Source: an uncultured Desulfobulbaceae bacterium
GTDB taxonomy: Bacteria > Desulfobacterota > Desulfobulbia > Desulfobulbales > BM004
Direction of reading: 5' to 3'
DNA length: 12,853 nucleotides
Assembly (NCBI GenBank): GCA_947258675.1
Contig: CAMYJP010000105.1
Location: forward strand, 1-12,853
Part shown: positions 1 through 7,114 of the stretch, piece by piece
How positions within the stretch are numbered: position 1 is the first letter of the stretch
Layout: each line of letters begins with the position of its first letter
The notes under the pieces: model-generated
The model's database searches: none
What the model saw: only the letters and a program-made list of their open reading frames with translations
Told to the model about the DNA's origin: nothing
Translations under genes and position numbers: made by a program

Positions 1-1634
1 GTGCCTGATTCATTGCTTTCACTAATTCTTATTATCCCTTCGTGACTGTCAACAATTTGATGGACAATCGCAAGCCCAAGGCCTGTACCGTTTTCCTTGG
101 TAGTAAAAAATGGATCAAATATTCTATCGATTATCTCCTGCGGGATTCCCGGCCCATTGTCGGAAATTCTGATAATAGTTTTTTCTTTCCCGTTTTTATT
201 GGTCATTTCATTGGCCGTGATTCGAATTTCCCCCTCCTTGCCGTCAAAACATGCGATTCCATTATGAATTAGATTGATGAGGACTCGTTTGAGCTGTTGA
301 GCATCTCCCCAGCAATCCATTTTGTCAGGGATGTCCAATTGTACATGACAGTTGTCGTTCCAGGTCGGGGTCCTTTGCAGGAGCAGAATAGCCTCTTCAA
401 TAAGATTGGATATAGTCAACCACTCTTTTTCTGGAATTGCTGGTTTTGAAAATTGTAAAAAATCAGAGATGCTTGTTTCAAGCCTGGAGCTTTCCCTAAC
501 GATGATTTTCATTAAATTGTTGTGGGTGGAATTATGCACCAGTTCTTTACTGAGCATCTGGGCAGAACCTGATATAGCTGCCAAAGGGTTGCGAAATTCA
601 TGGGCTATCCCTGCTGCCATTTCCCCAAGAGCTGCCATTTTTTCAGCTTGTCGAACTTGATCCTCCATTTTTTTTATTTCACTGAGATCTTGTAGGGTAA
701 TTACCTGGTAGTCTTCTTGTGCTTCCTGCATATGCAAGGTTGCCCAGGAGTACCCCACCGGTATCTTTACACCGTCCTTTCTGGTAAGGTTGGCTGTGGG
801 GCGTGCATTGTCTTTGCGGATCAGTTCAATACCCTGCAACTTATCATGCAAAGAATTACCAATTACTTCAGTAGCATTGAAACCGGAAATTTTTTCCGAT
901 GCATGGTTAAAGGAGGTAATTTGATCATTATTGTCAATGGTTATTATACCGGTATTTATATCATCAAATATTTGTTTATAGAGAATAGATAGTTGATCAA
1001 AATTCTGAGAAGTCAGTGACAGCGCTGTTTCGGTTTTTCTGAGTCGTTCGGAGAGAAGAGCGCTCAAAACTGCAACCAGGAAAAAGATAATACCATGAAT
1101 AGAGAAGTAGTTGGCTGAAGTCAATGGATTTAAAATCGGCCGGTACCAGTAAAGAAGAAAAAAAGCAGGATGGATGCCTAAGTATTCCATTCCCAGTATA
1201 CACGCGTATTCCAGGGTGCAAGCCGCCGCTATGGCGAGTCCGCCTTTTCGCATAAGTATGAGACTGCCGGCAATAATTGGAAAGAAATAGACAGGAACAA
1301 AGATAGACTGGCTGCCACCGCTGTAATAAACAAGGGCGGTGGTCAATACCGAATCGGTAATTATTTGGAAGAAGGCAAAATAGCGGTAGCGTGTTAGTTT
1401 ACGAAGTAGTAGGGCTGATAGTATGGTAAATAGATAGACTCCCGCCACAAAATAGCTGACATATTCCAGTGGTGGAATGATAATATCTCTTGATGAAGAC
1501 TGTAGTAGAATGTTGACGCCAAGTAATAAAGATAAAACCAGAATTCTCAGAAGCAGAAGCCATTGTAGCTGACGTTTTACCAGTGTAAGAAGGGGTTTAT
1601 AGCTAATAGCGTTGTCTTTTGGGTCGTACGGCAT
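1..1634 (-). CDS. pilS: PilS-type membrane sensor histidine kinase (3' end cut by window edge)
   Basis: Sensor kinase expected to phosphorylate the response regulator encoded just upstream. The frame is open from ATG at 1634 to the left edge (544 codons), with an in-frame TAA five codons' width before the ATG. In order: about six hydrophobic helices (residues ~25-195), a PAS-like domain (~213-318), a HisKA domain with the H-box [11 protein letters not shown] and phosphoacceptor His345, then a HATPase domain with an N-box around N454-N458, a DNGPGI G1 box (492-497), an F box FDPFF (506-510) and a GTGLGLAI G2 box (516-523). Only the last ~15-25 residues should be missing. Six helices plus PAS match PilS of the PilS/PilR system. 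The start has only an A-rich leader and no clear Shine-Dalgarno, unusual beside the strong site on the regulator gene; translation may depend on the upstream gene. A generic NtrB-like kinase is the alternative. Confidence 0.92.
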   Translation of the reverse strand, partial: MPYDPKDNAISYKPLLTLVKRQLQWLLLLRILVLSLLLGVNILLQSSSRDIIIPPLEYVSYFVAGVYLFTILSALLLRKLTRYRYFAFFQIITDSVLTTALVYYSGGSQSIFVPVYFFPIIAGSLILMRKGGLAIAAACTLEYACILGMEYLGIHPAFFLLYWYRPILNPLTSANYFSIHGIIFFLVAVLSALLSERLRKTETALSLTSQNFDQLSILYKQIFDDINTGIITIDNNDQITSFNHASEKISGFNATEVIGNSLHDKLQGIELIRKDNARPTANLTRKDGVKIPVGYSWATLHMQEAQEDYQVITLQDLSEIKKMEDQVRQAEKMAALGEMAAGIAHEFRNPLAAISGSAQMLSKELVHNSTHNNLMKIIVRESSRLETSISDFLQFSKPAIPEKEWLTISNLIEEAILLLQRTPTWNDNCHVQLDIPDKMDCWGDAQQLKRVLINLIHNGIACFDGKEGEIRITANEMTNKNGKEKTIIRISDNGPGIPQEIIDRIFDPFFTTKENGTGLGLAIVHQIVDSHEGIIRISESNESG

Positions 1635-1718
1635 ATTTTATTTGATTAAAGATTTCTGGTAGTCATTGTTGGTAATTATACTTTTGGTAAGTGACTCTGC
1701 ATGGAGTTCATCAAGAAT

Positions 1719-3098
1719 CTATGAGAGCCCATATTTCTGGATTTTGTAACGGAGGGAGCGAAAGCTCACCTTAAGCAGTTCAGCAGCTCTCATTTTGGAA
1801 TGTTCAGCTTTTTCCAAAGCATAATTGATTAGTTTTTTCTCCAAGCTGTTTATTACTTCTTCAAGGCCCAGATCAAATAATTCCTCATCATTGGCCACTG
1901 CCTGAAACAGTGGTTCCGGTGCTTCCATCGCTGGTTTCTTCTGCTGATGAATGGATAATGTCAGACTTTCTGGTAGAATAATATTGGAACTTTCCAGCGC
2001 AACACCTCTCTCAATAATATTTTCCAGTTCTCGGACATTACCCGGAAAATCATATTCCATAAGAACTTTCATGGCATAGGATGATATTTCCTGTACATCC
2101 TTGCCAAGGGAACCAGAAAATTTTTTGAGAAAATGATCTACCAGCAGCGGAACATCACCCTTCCTTTCGCGTAAAGGCGGCATACGTATCGGTACAACTG
2201 CTAAGCGATAAAAAAGGTCTTCGCGAAACCTTCCGGCCAAAACCTCTTCTTCAAGATTTCGGTTTGTTGCAGCGAGAATACGGACATTTACCTTAATAGT
2301 TTCAGTGGAGCCAACCCGTTTAAGCTCTCTTTCCTGGAGAACTCGTAAAAGTTTCGTTTGGATAAGTGGAGTGAGTTCACCTATTTCATCCAAAAAAACG
2401 GTGCCGTTGTTCGCCATTTCAAATAAACCGATCTTATTGGAAATAGCGCCGGTAAAGGCCCCCTTTACGTGGCCGAACAACTCACTTTCAAGTAACGTTT
2501 CAGGTATTGCGCTGCATGTTATGGGAACAAAGGGCGTGTCTTTACTTTTGGTATGTTTATGGATAGCCTTGGCTACCAACTCCTTACCCGTACCGGAATC
2601 ACCATAAATAAGCACATTTGCCGGAGTGGGTGCAATCTTTGTGATAAGCTCAAAGATTCTCAACATCTCCGGACTTTGCCCGATAATTCCCTCAAACGCA
2701 TTGCTGTCATGAGTAATTGGCTCATCGCTTTTTGGTGAAAAGGTAGATATGGCTTTTTTGACAATATCAACAATCTCTTCAACATTAAACGGTTTGGTAA
2801 TATAATCAAAAGCGCCGTTTTTCATGGCTCTGACAGCATTTTCAGGGGAAGCGAAGGCAGTGATCATTATAACGGGAATGTTACCGTTGAGTTCCTTAAT
2901 TTTTTCAAGCAGGGTAAGTCCCCCGACGCCAGGCATTTTTACGTCAGAGATCACAAGTTCAAAAGTATGCTCTTTGAGTTTGTCAATAGCAGTTGATGCA
3001 TCAGGTGCAGTTTCTGCGTTGTATCCTTCCTTTTCAAGCAGAATTTTAAGAAACTCACGCATGCTCAGCTCATCATCAACTATCAGAATGTCCGGCAT
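1719..3098 (-). CDS. pilR: PilR-type sigma-54-dependent response regulator (NtrC family)
   Basis: Transcription activator that, when phosphorylated, remodels sigma-54 RNA polymerase; 459 residues. The receiver domain (1-120) has acidic residues D8 and D9, phosphoacceptor D52 in ISDVKMPG, T80 and K102. The AAA+ domain (~138-365) has Walker A GDSGTGKE (166-173), the sigma-54 contact loop GAFTGA (213-218) and Walker B TVFLDEIG (233-240). A Fis-type helix-turn-helix closes the protein (~418-459); its FRSLRYKIQKYGL ending resembles PilR rather than NtrC. The frame could extend upstream to 3209, but the start at 3098 is chosen because AGGAG lies 7 nt before it and residue 1 then begins the receiver domain. 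The kinase gene follows after 84 nt with no terminator, so the two are probably co-transcribed, regulator first (classical pilS-pilR is the reverse). No pilus gene is visible to confirm the target. Confidence 0.94.
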   Translation of the reverse strand: MPDILIVDDELSMREFLKILLEKEGYNAETAPDASTAIDKLKEHTFELVISDVKMPGVGGLTLLEKIKELNGNIPVIMITAFASPENAVRAMKNGAFDYITKPFNVEEIVDIVKKAISTFSPKSDEPITHDSNAFEGIIGQSPEMLRIFELITKIAPTPANVLIYGDSGTGKELVAKAIHKHTKSKDTPFVPITCSAIPETLLESELFGHVKGAFTGAISNKIGLFEMANNGTVFLDEIGELTPLIQTKLLRVLQERELKRVGSTETIKVNVRILAATNRNLEEEVLAGRFREDLFYRLAVVPIRMPPLRERKGDVPLLVDHFLKKFSGSLGKDVQEISSYAMKVLMEYDFPGNVRELENIIERGVALESSNIILPESLTLSIHQQKKPAMEAPEPLFQAVANDEELFDLGLEEVINSLEKKLINYALEKAEHSKMRAAELLKVSFRSLRYKIQKYGLS

Positions 3099-3105
3099 TC
3101 TTCTA

Positions 3106-3110
3106 CTCCT
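3106..3110 (-). promoter_or_regulatory. Ribosome binding site fixing the pilR start
   Basis: AGGAG on the minus strand ends 7 nt before ATG at 3098. This optimal spacing supports that start over the ATG at 3209, which would add 37 residues ahead of the conserved receiver fold. Confidence 0.8.
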
Positions 3111-3317
3111 TTTCAGAAAGTACTTGGGGTGCACAAATATTTTTCTTTGGGATGCTTCTAATCTAAAATGAATTAATCGACTGGATGGTGATATAAGTTT
3201 ATCAGCCATGGCAATGTTTGCAAATGTCTTTATTTTTATTTGTTTACGATTTTGTCTGGCTTATAAAGCATTGAAACAGATTCTGCATCTCAGGGTCAAT
3301 AATCTTTACCTAAAAGA

Positions 3318-3334
3318 TATCAAGCAGCTTGATA
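3318..3334. promoter_or_regulatory. Palindromic operator candidate in the pilR / dsbA-like divergent region
   Basis: TATCAAG-CAG-CTTGATA is a perfect inverted repeat with 7-bp arms. Its right arm contains the candidate -35 box of the plus-strand promoter at 3329-3355, which is where a repressor would act. The 425-nt interval 3099-3523 otherwise holds two shorter dyads, TTTCCA-GA-TGGAAA (3381-3394) and CTTTATAAAG (3409-3418), and no convincing gene on either strand. The regulator is unknown. Confidence 0.4.
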
Positions 3335-3355
3335 ATATGTGCAAAAAGGTATAAT
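3329..3355 (+). promoter_or_regulatory. Candidate sigma-70 promoter for the dsbA-like gene cluster
   Basis: TTGATA (3329-3334) and a consensus TATAAT (3350-3355) are separated by 15 nt, shorter than the ideal 17. The start would be near 3362, giving a leader of about 160 nt before the dsbA-like gene. The consensus -10 makes it plausible; the short spacer keeps confidence modest. Confidence 0.4.
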
Positions 3356-3523
3356 TAGTTCTCTACTGGAACTCTTGCTTTTTCCAGATGGAAACTAGTT
3401 AGTAGTGTCTTTATAAAGCGACACATCCTGGCGGCATGATACTATGTTTTTTTGTCGCCATATTTATTGCGGCTTTCGGTGTAACTTGTTGTCTTTTAAT
3501 AAAAGTATTGAGGATTACTTGCA

Positions 3524-4375
3524 ATGAAGCTGAATATTCTATCGACCATCAGGGTCTCATGCTGCATGATAATGGCGGTTTTTTGTGTGGCTTCAGTCTC
3601 CTTTGGGGCAGTAAACTGGGAAATCATTAAGACATGGGAGGTTGAGGAATCACCTATAGATATAGCACATTCTAAAGACGGTAAGTGGATATTCCTGTTA
3701 ACTGAACCGGGGAATGTCCTTATTTATACTTCCGATGGCAAGGTGGAAGGCAAAATTCCGGTTGATTCATCAGCAACGGAAATGGATATATCCCGTAAAG
3801 GTGACGTTCTCTATCTGATCAGCAGGGACAAGAAAAATGTGCAGGCGATCAGTATCGAATTTATAAAAAATATCAATATTACAGGCTCTCCTTTTCTTGG
3901 AGATGCTCAAGGTGAGGTGACTATCGTAGTATTCAGTGATTTCCAGTGTTCTGGTTGCGGAAAAACCGCCTCAGTGCTTGACCAGATATTGGAGGAGTAC
4001 CCTCAGGGTCTTAAGATTGTTTATAAGAATTTTCCTCTTGATTTCCATCAATTTGCCAAGCCTGCAGCGTATGGTTCACTGGCAGCCGCTGAGCAGGGAA
4101 AATTCTGGGAGTTCCATGACTTACTGTTCAAATACTCTTCTGTGTTGAATAACAACACTATCGATCGTGTCGCAACTGAAACAGGATTGGATTTTGAACG
4201 ATTTAAAAAAGATATGGCGAGCACTGCTGTTCGTCTCAAGGTAGAGCAGGATGTCGATGATGGCAAGAAAGCAGGAGTCTCGAGCACGCCAACAATCTTC
4301 ATAAATGGGCGTCGACTTAAAGATAGATCTATGGAAGTGATTCAGAAACACATAAAGGACGAGCTTGAAAAATAA
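3524..4375 (+). CDS. Exported DsbA-like thiol oxidoreductase with beta-propeller-like N-terminal segment
   Basis: Probable periplasmic disulfide oxidoreductase or isomerase, 283 residues. Residues 1-29 form a signal peptide (basic start, hydrophobic core, small residues before VNW). Residues ~32-118 read like two beta-propeller blades (IDIAHSKDGKWIFLL...VLIYTSDGK; MDISRKGDVLYLIS). Residues ~119-283 are a DsbA/Thioredoxin_4 domain: VVFSDFQCSGCGK carries the redox pair C142/C145 (CSGC), and SSTPTIFINGR carries the cis-proline P256 facing the active site. The ATG at 3524 has GAGG 10 nt upstream, and the signal peptide supports it. The 3' end overlaps the PhoH gene by 11 nt, so the two are translationally coupled. 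Plain DsbA proteins lack the blade segment, which may bind a partner. The oxidising or reducing direction and the substrate cannot be told from sequence. Confidence 0.88.
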   Translation: MKLNILSTIRVSCCMIMAVFCVASVSFGAVNWEIIKTWEVEESPIDIAHSKDGKWIFLLTEPGNVLIYTSDGKVEGKIPVDSSATEMDISRKGDVLYLISRDKKNVQAISIEFIKNINITGSPFLGDAQGEVTIVVFSDFQCSGCGKTASVLDQILEEYPQGLKIVYKNFPLDFHQFAKPAAYGSLAAAEQGKFWEFHDLLFKYSSVLNNNTIDRVATETGLDFERFKKDMASTAVRLKVEQDVDDGKKAGVSSTPTIFINGRRLKDRSMEVIQKHIKDELEK

Positions 4376-5372
4376 GATAACTGCACAACCGGCACAAATT
4401 GATCTGACTTTAGATGACAACGATCTGGCCAGATTGCTTTACGGAGATTTAAACAGAAATTTGAATGCCGTTGAAAGAGCAGCCGAAGTAACTATCGGAA
4501 CACGTGGCAATACTATTACCGTAAGTGGTGTCCGCCATGCTGTGGAGGCTGCTGTTTCTTTACTTGAACAACTCTACGATCTTATAAAGGAGGGATATCC
4601 CGTTTACCCTCCGGACGTGGAATATGGACTTCGGATTCTTGAACGTTCTCCCAAGGCCAGCCTGAAAAATATTTTTCTTGATAAGGTTTATATTACTTCC
4701 AATCAGAGGGTGGTTTCTCCCAAAAGTATTAATCAGAAGCTCTATATTGAAAAAATCAGACACCATGATATTGTTTTTGGCATTGGCCCAGCCGGTACGG
4801 GAAAAACGTATCTTGCCGTCGCTATGGCCATTGCTGCTTATGCGAGCAGTCAAGTTAAGTATATTATATTGACCCGGCCTGCAGTGGAAGCTGGAGAGAA
4901 GCTCGGTTTTTTACCTGGTGACATGGCCCAGAAAGTAGATCCATATCTGCGCCCGCTATACGATGCCTTAAATGACATGCTTGGCAGGGAAAAAGTTATG
5001 GAACTCATTGAGCGGGGGACTGTCGAAATCGCTCCCCTGGCCTTCATGCGCGGTCGAACTCTGCACAGCGCCTTTGTGATCCTGGATGAAGCACAGAATA
5101 CAACCCATGAACAAATGAAAATGTTTCTTACCCGGTTGGGGGTTAATTCCCGGGCTGTAATTACCGGCGACATCACTCAGGTGGATCTTCCGGACAATAA
5201 ACACTCAGGCCTGGTGGAGGCTGGACGTATTTTGAAAAATATCAAAGGGATAGAATTCTGTCATTTTTCCGATGTCGATGTAGTTCGCCATTTTCTTGTT
5301 CAGCAGATTATCAAGGCATACGAGAAAGCCGGTAAAAAAAAGGCTGGAGCCGGAAGCAGGAAAAAGAAATAA
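4365..5372 (+). CDS. ybeZ: PhoH/YbeZ family ATPase
   Basis: Cytoplasmic P-loop ATPase of the PhoH family, thought to work with YbeY in RNA processing and ribosome maturation; 335 residues, normal length. The N-terminal ~75 residues look like a small RNA-binding-type domain (GTRGNTITVSG...AVEAAVSLLEQLY). The ATPase core has Walker A GPAGTGKT (141-148), the family signature TRPAVEAGEKLGFLPGD (170-186), Walker B VILDEAQN (238-245) and the GDITQVDLP motif (268-276). The tail is lysine-rich (KKKAGAGSRKKK), suggesting nucleic-acid contact. The start is TTG at 4365 inside the end of the dsbA-like gene, supported by AAGGA at 4355-4359, 5 nt away; no ATG fits the N-terminal domain. The following ybeY gene repeats the widespread ybeZ-ybeY order, but a palindromic element fills the gap between them here. 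Confidence 0.93.
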   Translation: MKNKITAQPAQIDLTLDDNDLARLLYGDLNRNLNAVERAAEVTIGTRGNTITVSGVRHAVEAAVSLLEQLYDLIKEGYPVYPPDVEYGLRILERSPKASLKNIFLDKVYITSNQRVVSPKSINQKLYIEKIRHHDIVFGIGPAGTGKTYLAVAMAIAAYASSQVKYIILTRPAVEAGEKLGFLPGDMAQKVDPYLRPLYDALNDMLGREKVMELIERGTVEIAPLAFMRGRTLHSAFVILDEAQNTTHEQMKMFLTRLGVNSRAVITGDITQVDLPDNKHSGLVEAGRILKNIKGIEFCHFSDVDVVRHFLVQQIIKAYEKAGKKKAGAGSRKKK

Positions 5373-5375
5373 ATT

Positions 5376-5530
5376 TATACCATTTTGCATTCAAAGAGGT
5401 AACAAGACGACAAGGAGGAGGCCCCGGAGACGTATTTATAATACGTCGAGGACGCCGACGACACAGTCAACAAAGCTAGAATTTGAATGCGACTTGGTAT
5501 TAATACCAGAGCGAAGGCGCAACGAACGTT
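5376..5530. repeat. Nested palindromic intergenic element between phoH and ybeY
   Basis: This noncoding stretch is almost wholly inverted repeats. Outer arms ATACCA (5377-5382) and TGGTAT (5495-5500), then GCATTCAAA (5387-5395) and TTTGAATGC (5482-5490), enclose a perfect hairpin GACGTATT-TAT-AATACGTC (5429-5447). A second palindrome, TGGTATTAATACCA (5495-5508), shares the outer right arm. The two hairpins are each followed by similar tails (GAGGACGCCGACGAC at 5448-5462; GAGCGAAGGCGCAACGAACG at about 5509-5528), as if two copies of one module had been joined. It ends just before the ybeY start and leaves only a distant AAGG (5514-5517) as a possible ribosome site. This fits an interspersed REP/MITE-like element or a structured RNA; no second copy was seen in the window. 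Confidence 0.6.
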
Positions 5531-5532
5531 AA

Positions 5533-6702
5533 ATGGCAATATTAATATCATGTGAACCTGGCGAAATTGCCAATCGAAATACTATTTCGTATCTAAAGAA
5601 CATTGCTTCCCGGCTTCTTACGTTCTGCGATCGACAAGAGGATGAACTCAGTATAGTTTTAGTTTCCGATCCGTATATAGCTGAATTGAATAAAAAGTAT
5701 CGCCAGAAGGAGGGGCCTACGAATGTCTTGGCTTTTTCCCTTACCGAAGGAGAGGACATTGCAATGGCCGCCAATCTTCTCGGTGATATCGTTATTTCTA
5801 TCGATACTGCCAGACATGAAGCCAGGCAGTCAAACATAACTCTGCACCAGCGGCTGCGAGCTCTGCTTATTCACGGCTTGCTGCATCTTTTAGGATTTGA
5901 TCATGAACAATCGGTTGAAAAGGAAAAGGAAATGTCATTGATGGAGAAGGAACTCGTACATAAAATGAAAAACATGAGGAGAATGGACATGGTTAAACTG
6001 GCCATAAATGTCGATCATGTTGCAACCATCAGAGAGGCGCGTGGTATTGATGAACCAGATCCGATTCTTGCAGCCGGTATTTGTGAACTTGCCGGCGCGC
6101 ATGGCATTGTTGTTCATCTCAGGGAGGATAGACGCCATATTCAGGATAGGGATGTTGAGCTATTGAGACAGACAGTAAAAACTAAGCTTAACCTCGAAAT
6201 GGGCGCTTCCGAGGAAATAATTAAAATTGCCTTAAAGCTTAAACCGGAAATGGTTACTTTGGTTCCGGAAAAGAGAAAAGAGCTGACCACAGAAGGTGGA
6301 TTGAATGTCGCCGGCCAGAAGAAAAAAATTAAGAGCGTGATTACTAGAATGACGACAGTGGGAATTCCTGTCAGTCTTTTTATTGATCCAAGCACAAAAC
6401 AGATTAATGCTTCCAGAGATGTCGGAGCAACATTCGTAGAAATTCATACAGGTCGCTATGCTGACGCAATAGATGAAGAAGAGCAGGATCGAGAGTTTGC
6501 CCTGATAACCTCGGCATCGGAGCATGCCTTTGAGACCGGATTGCGTGTGAATGCGGGGCATGGCCTAAATTACTTGAATACTTCAAGGGTCGCAGCACTG
6601 GAAACCATTGAGGAGTTGAGTATCGGCCATGCAATTATATCGAGGGCTGTTTTTGTTGGGTTGGACCAGGCTGTCCGTGAAATGCTGGCCTTGATGTACT
6701 GA
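5533..6702 (+). CDS. ybeY-pdxJ: YbeY-PdxJ fused reading frame: rRNA maturation RNase plus pyridoxine 5'-phosphate synthase
   Basis: One 389-codon frame with no stop between two normally separate enzymes. Residues 1-~150 are YbeY, the zinc endoribonuclease of rRNA maturation, with the metal motif [11 protein letters not shown] (H114, H118, H124) and the upstream NVLAFSL segment. Residues 153-389 are full-length PdxJ (237 residues), which condenses 1-deoxyxylulose 5-phosphate with 3-amino-2-oxopropyl phosphate to pyridoxine 5'-phosphate. It starts [19 protein letters not shown] and carries [27 protein letters not shown] and VNAGHGLNY; by comparison with E. coli PdxJ the catalytic H45, E72 and H193 correspond to H43, E70 and H191 of this part. 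The start at 5533 is fixed by an in-frame TAA directly upstream. An internal ATG at 5989 has AGGAG exactly 7 nt before it, so free PdxJ may be made as well as, or instead of, the fusion. The linker (~[21 protein letters not shown]) is charged and helical. Confidence 0.92.
   Translation: MAILISCEPGEIANRNTISYLKNIASRLLTFCDRQEDELSIVLVSDPYIAELNKKYRQKEGPTNVLAFSLTEGEDIAMAANLLGDIVISIDTARHEARQSNITLHQRLRALLIHGLLHLLGFDHEQSVEKEKEMSLMEKELVHKMKNMRRMDMVKLAINVDHVATIREARGIDEPDPILAAGICELAGAHGIVVHLREDRRHIQDRDVELLRQTVKTKLNLEMGASEEIIKIALKLKPEMVTLVPEKRKELTTEGGLNVAGQKKKIKSVITRMTTVGIPVSLFIDPSTKQINASRDVGATFVEIHTGRYADAIDEEEQDREFALITSASEHAFETGLRVNAGHGLNYLNTSRVAALETIEELSIGHAIISRAVFVGLDQAVREMLALMY
5977..5981 (+). promoter_or_regulatory. 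Internal ribosome binding site for a separate PdxJ product
   Basis: AGGAG followed by 7 nt and ATG at 5989, inside the fused frame and exactly where the PdxJ homology begins ([10 protein letters not shown]). Initiation here would give a 237-residue PdxJ ending at 6702. The neighbouring in-frame ATG at 5983 is too close to the site (1 nt) to use it. Confidence 0.65.
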
Positions 6703-6722
6703 TAAGTGTTGTTATTATCAGT
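6698..6722 (+). other. AT-rich hairpin at the pdxJ stop codon
   Basis: ACTGATAA (6698-6705) and TTATCAGT (6715-6722) form an 8-bp stem with a 9-nt loop, overlapping the TGA stop at 6700-6702. No U-run follows, so it is more likely an mRNA 3'-end stabiliser or weak terminator than a classical Rho-independent terminator. Confidence 0.4.
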
Positions 6723-6739
6723 TATAGAGAGGTTATTCG

Positions 6740-6760
6740 GTTTGCAGTTTACGGTTGACG
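6740..6760 (+). repeat. Three-unit degenerate heptamer array (GTTTACG type)
   Basis: GTTTGCA, GTTTACG and GTTGACG lie head to tail with no gap, followed by a decayed unit GTAAGCT. The same family appears in both orientations at 8935-8962 and 9032-9059. It opens the 412-nt interval 6703-7114, which has no convincing gene. Confidence 0.65.
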
Positions 6761-6805
6761 GTAAGCTAAGAATAATTGCCTTTCTGAGTAAAGTTCAAAA
6801 GATAA

Positions 6806-7022
6806 TGTGCCTCTTAAGCACACTCAACTTAATGGTGACTTTCCGGAAGTGAATTGCATGAGGCCCGGACAGCGGAACAAGCAGGCCCGAAGGGGACATG
6901 AGAGGAAGTAATACGCCAACCGACCCCGCCTGGATGCGGGATTCCGTCGGCTTGAGCTGTTGGCCGAATAAGCCGTTTCCTTTGAGCTGCAGGAAAATTT
7001 TCATAGGGCAATTAGGGACCCG
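6806..7022. other. GC-rich structured intergenic element (candidate repeat or noncoding RNA)
   Basis: Visibly richer in G and C than its flanks and dense with foldable pairs. TGTGC/GCACA is a small hairpin at 6806-6822. The core is a nested stem: GCCAA pairs with TTGGC (~6914-6964), CCGAC with GTCGG, and CCCGC with GCGGG around the loop CTGGAT. A further hairpin TTTCCT/AGGAAA spans 6976-6996. Short sequences recur: GGAAGT, CATGAG, GGCCCG and TTGAGCTG each appear twice. A minus-strand frame of 76 codons (7025-6795) crosses it, but it starts with TTG, lacks a ribosome site and shows no recognisable domain. It could be an interspersed genomic repeat, a leader or small RNA upstream of the malic enzyme gene, or a decayed gene; the sequence alone does not decide. 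Confidence 0.45.
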
Positions 7023-7114
7023 CAAGCTGAAAATAGTTTAAATCGAATATCATATATTTCTGTTAACCAAAAGAGCTGATTTAATATACCAATCTATTAG
7101 GGGAGAACTCTTCC

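Noticed and set aside
3099..3209. 37-residue N-terminal extension of the PilR frame.
   Set aside because: The receiver domain starts at 3098, which has an AGGAG at ideal spacing; the extension has no such signal.
3436..3630. Small plus-strand frame with a hydrophobic start before the dsbA-like gene.
   Set aside because: It overlaps the dsbA-like signal-peptide region in another frame and lacks a ribosome site; the dsbA-like frame has clear domain support.
5296..5532. Arg/Lys-rich plus-strand frame overlapping the phoH end and the palindromic element.
   Set aside because: It starts inside phoH in another frame, its composition simply mirrors the repeat, and no ribosome site precedes it.
6698..6722. 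Rho-independent terminator after pdxJ.
   Set aside because: The stem is AT-rich and not followed by a U-run, so it is listed only as a hairpin.
6914..6964. GCCAAC...GTTGGC arms resembling an integron attC site.
   Set aside because: The arms do not fit RYYYAAC/GTTRRRY, no cassette gene or integrase is present, and the inner stems differ from attC.
6795..7025. Minus-strand 76-codon frame through the GC-rich element, read from a TTG.
   Set aside because: No ribosome site, no recognisable domain, and it exactly covers the inverted-repeat-rich element, so the open frame is better explained by base composition and structure.
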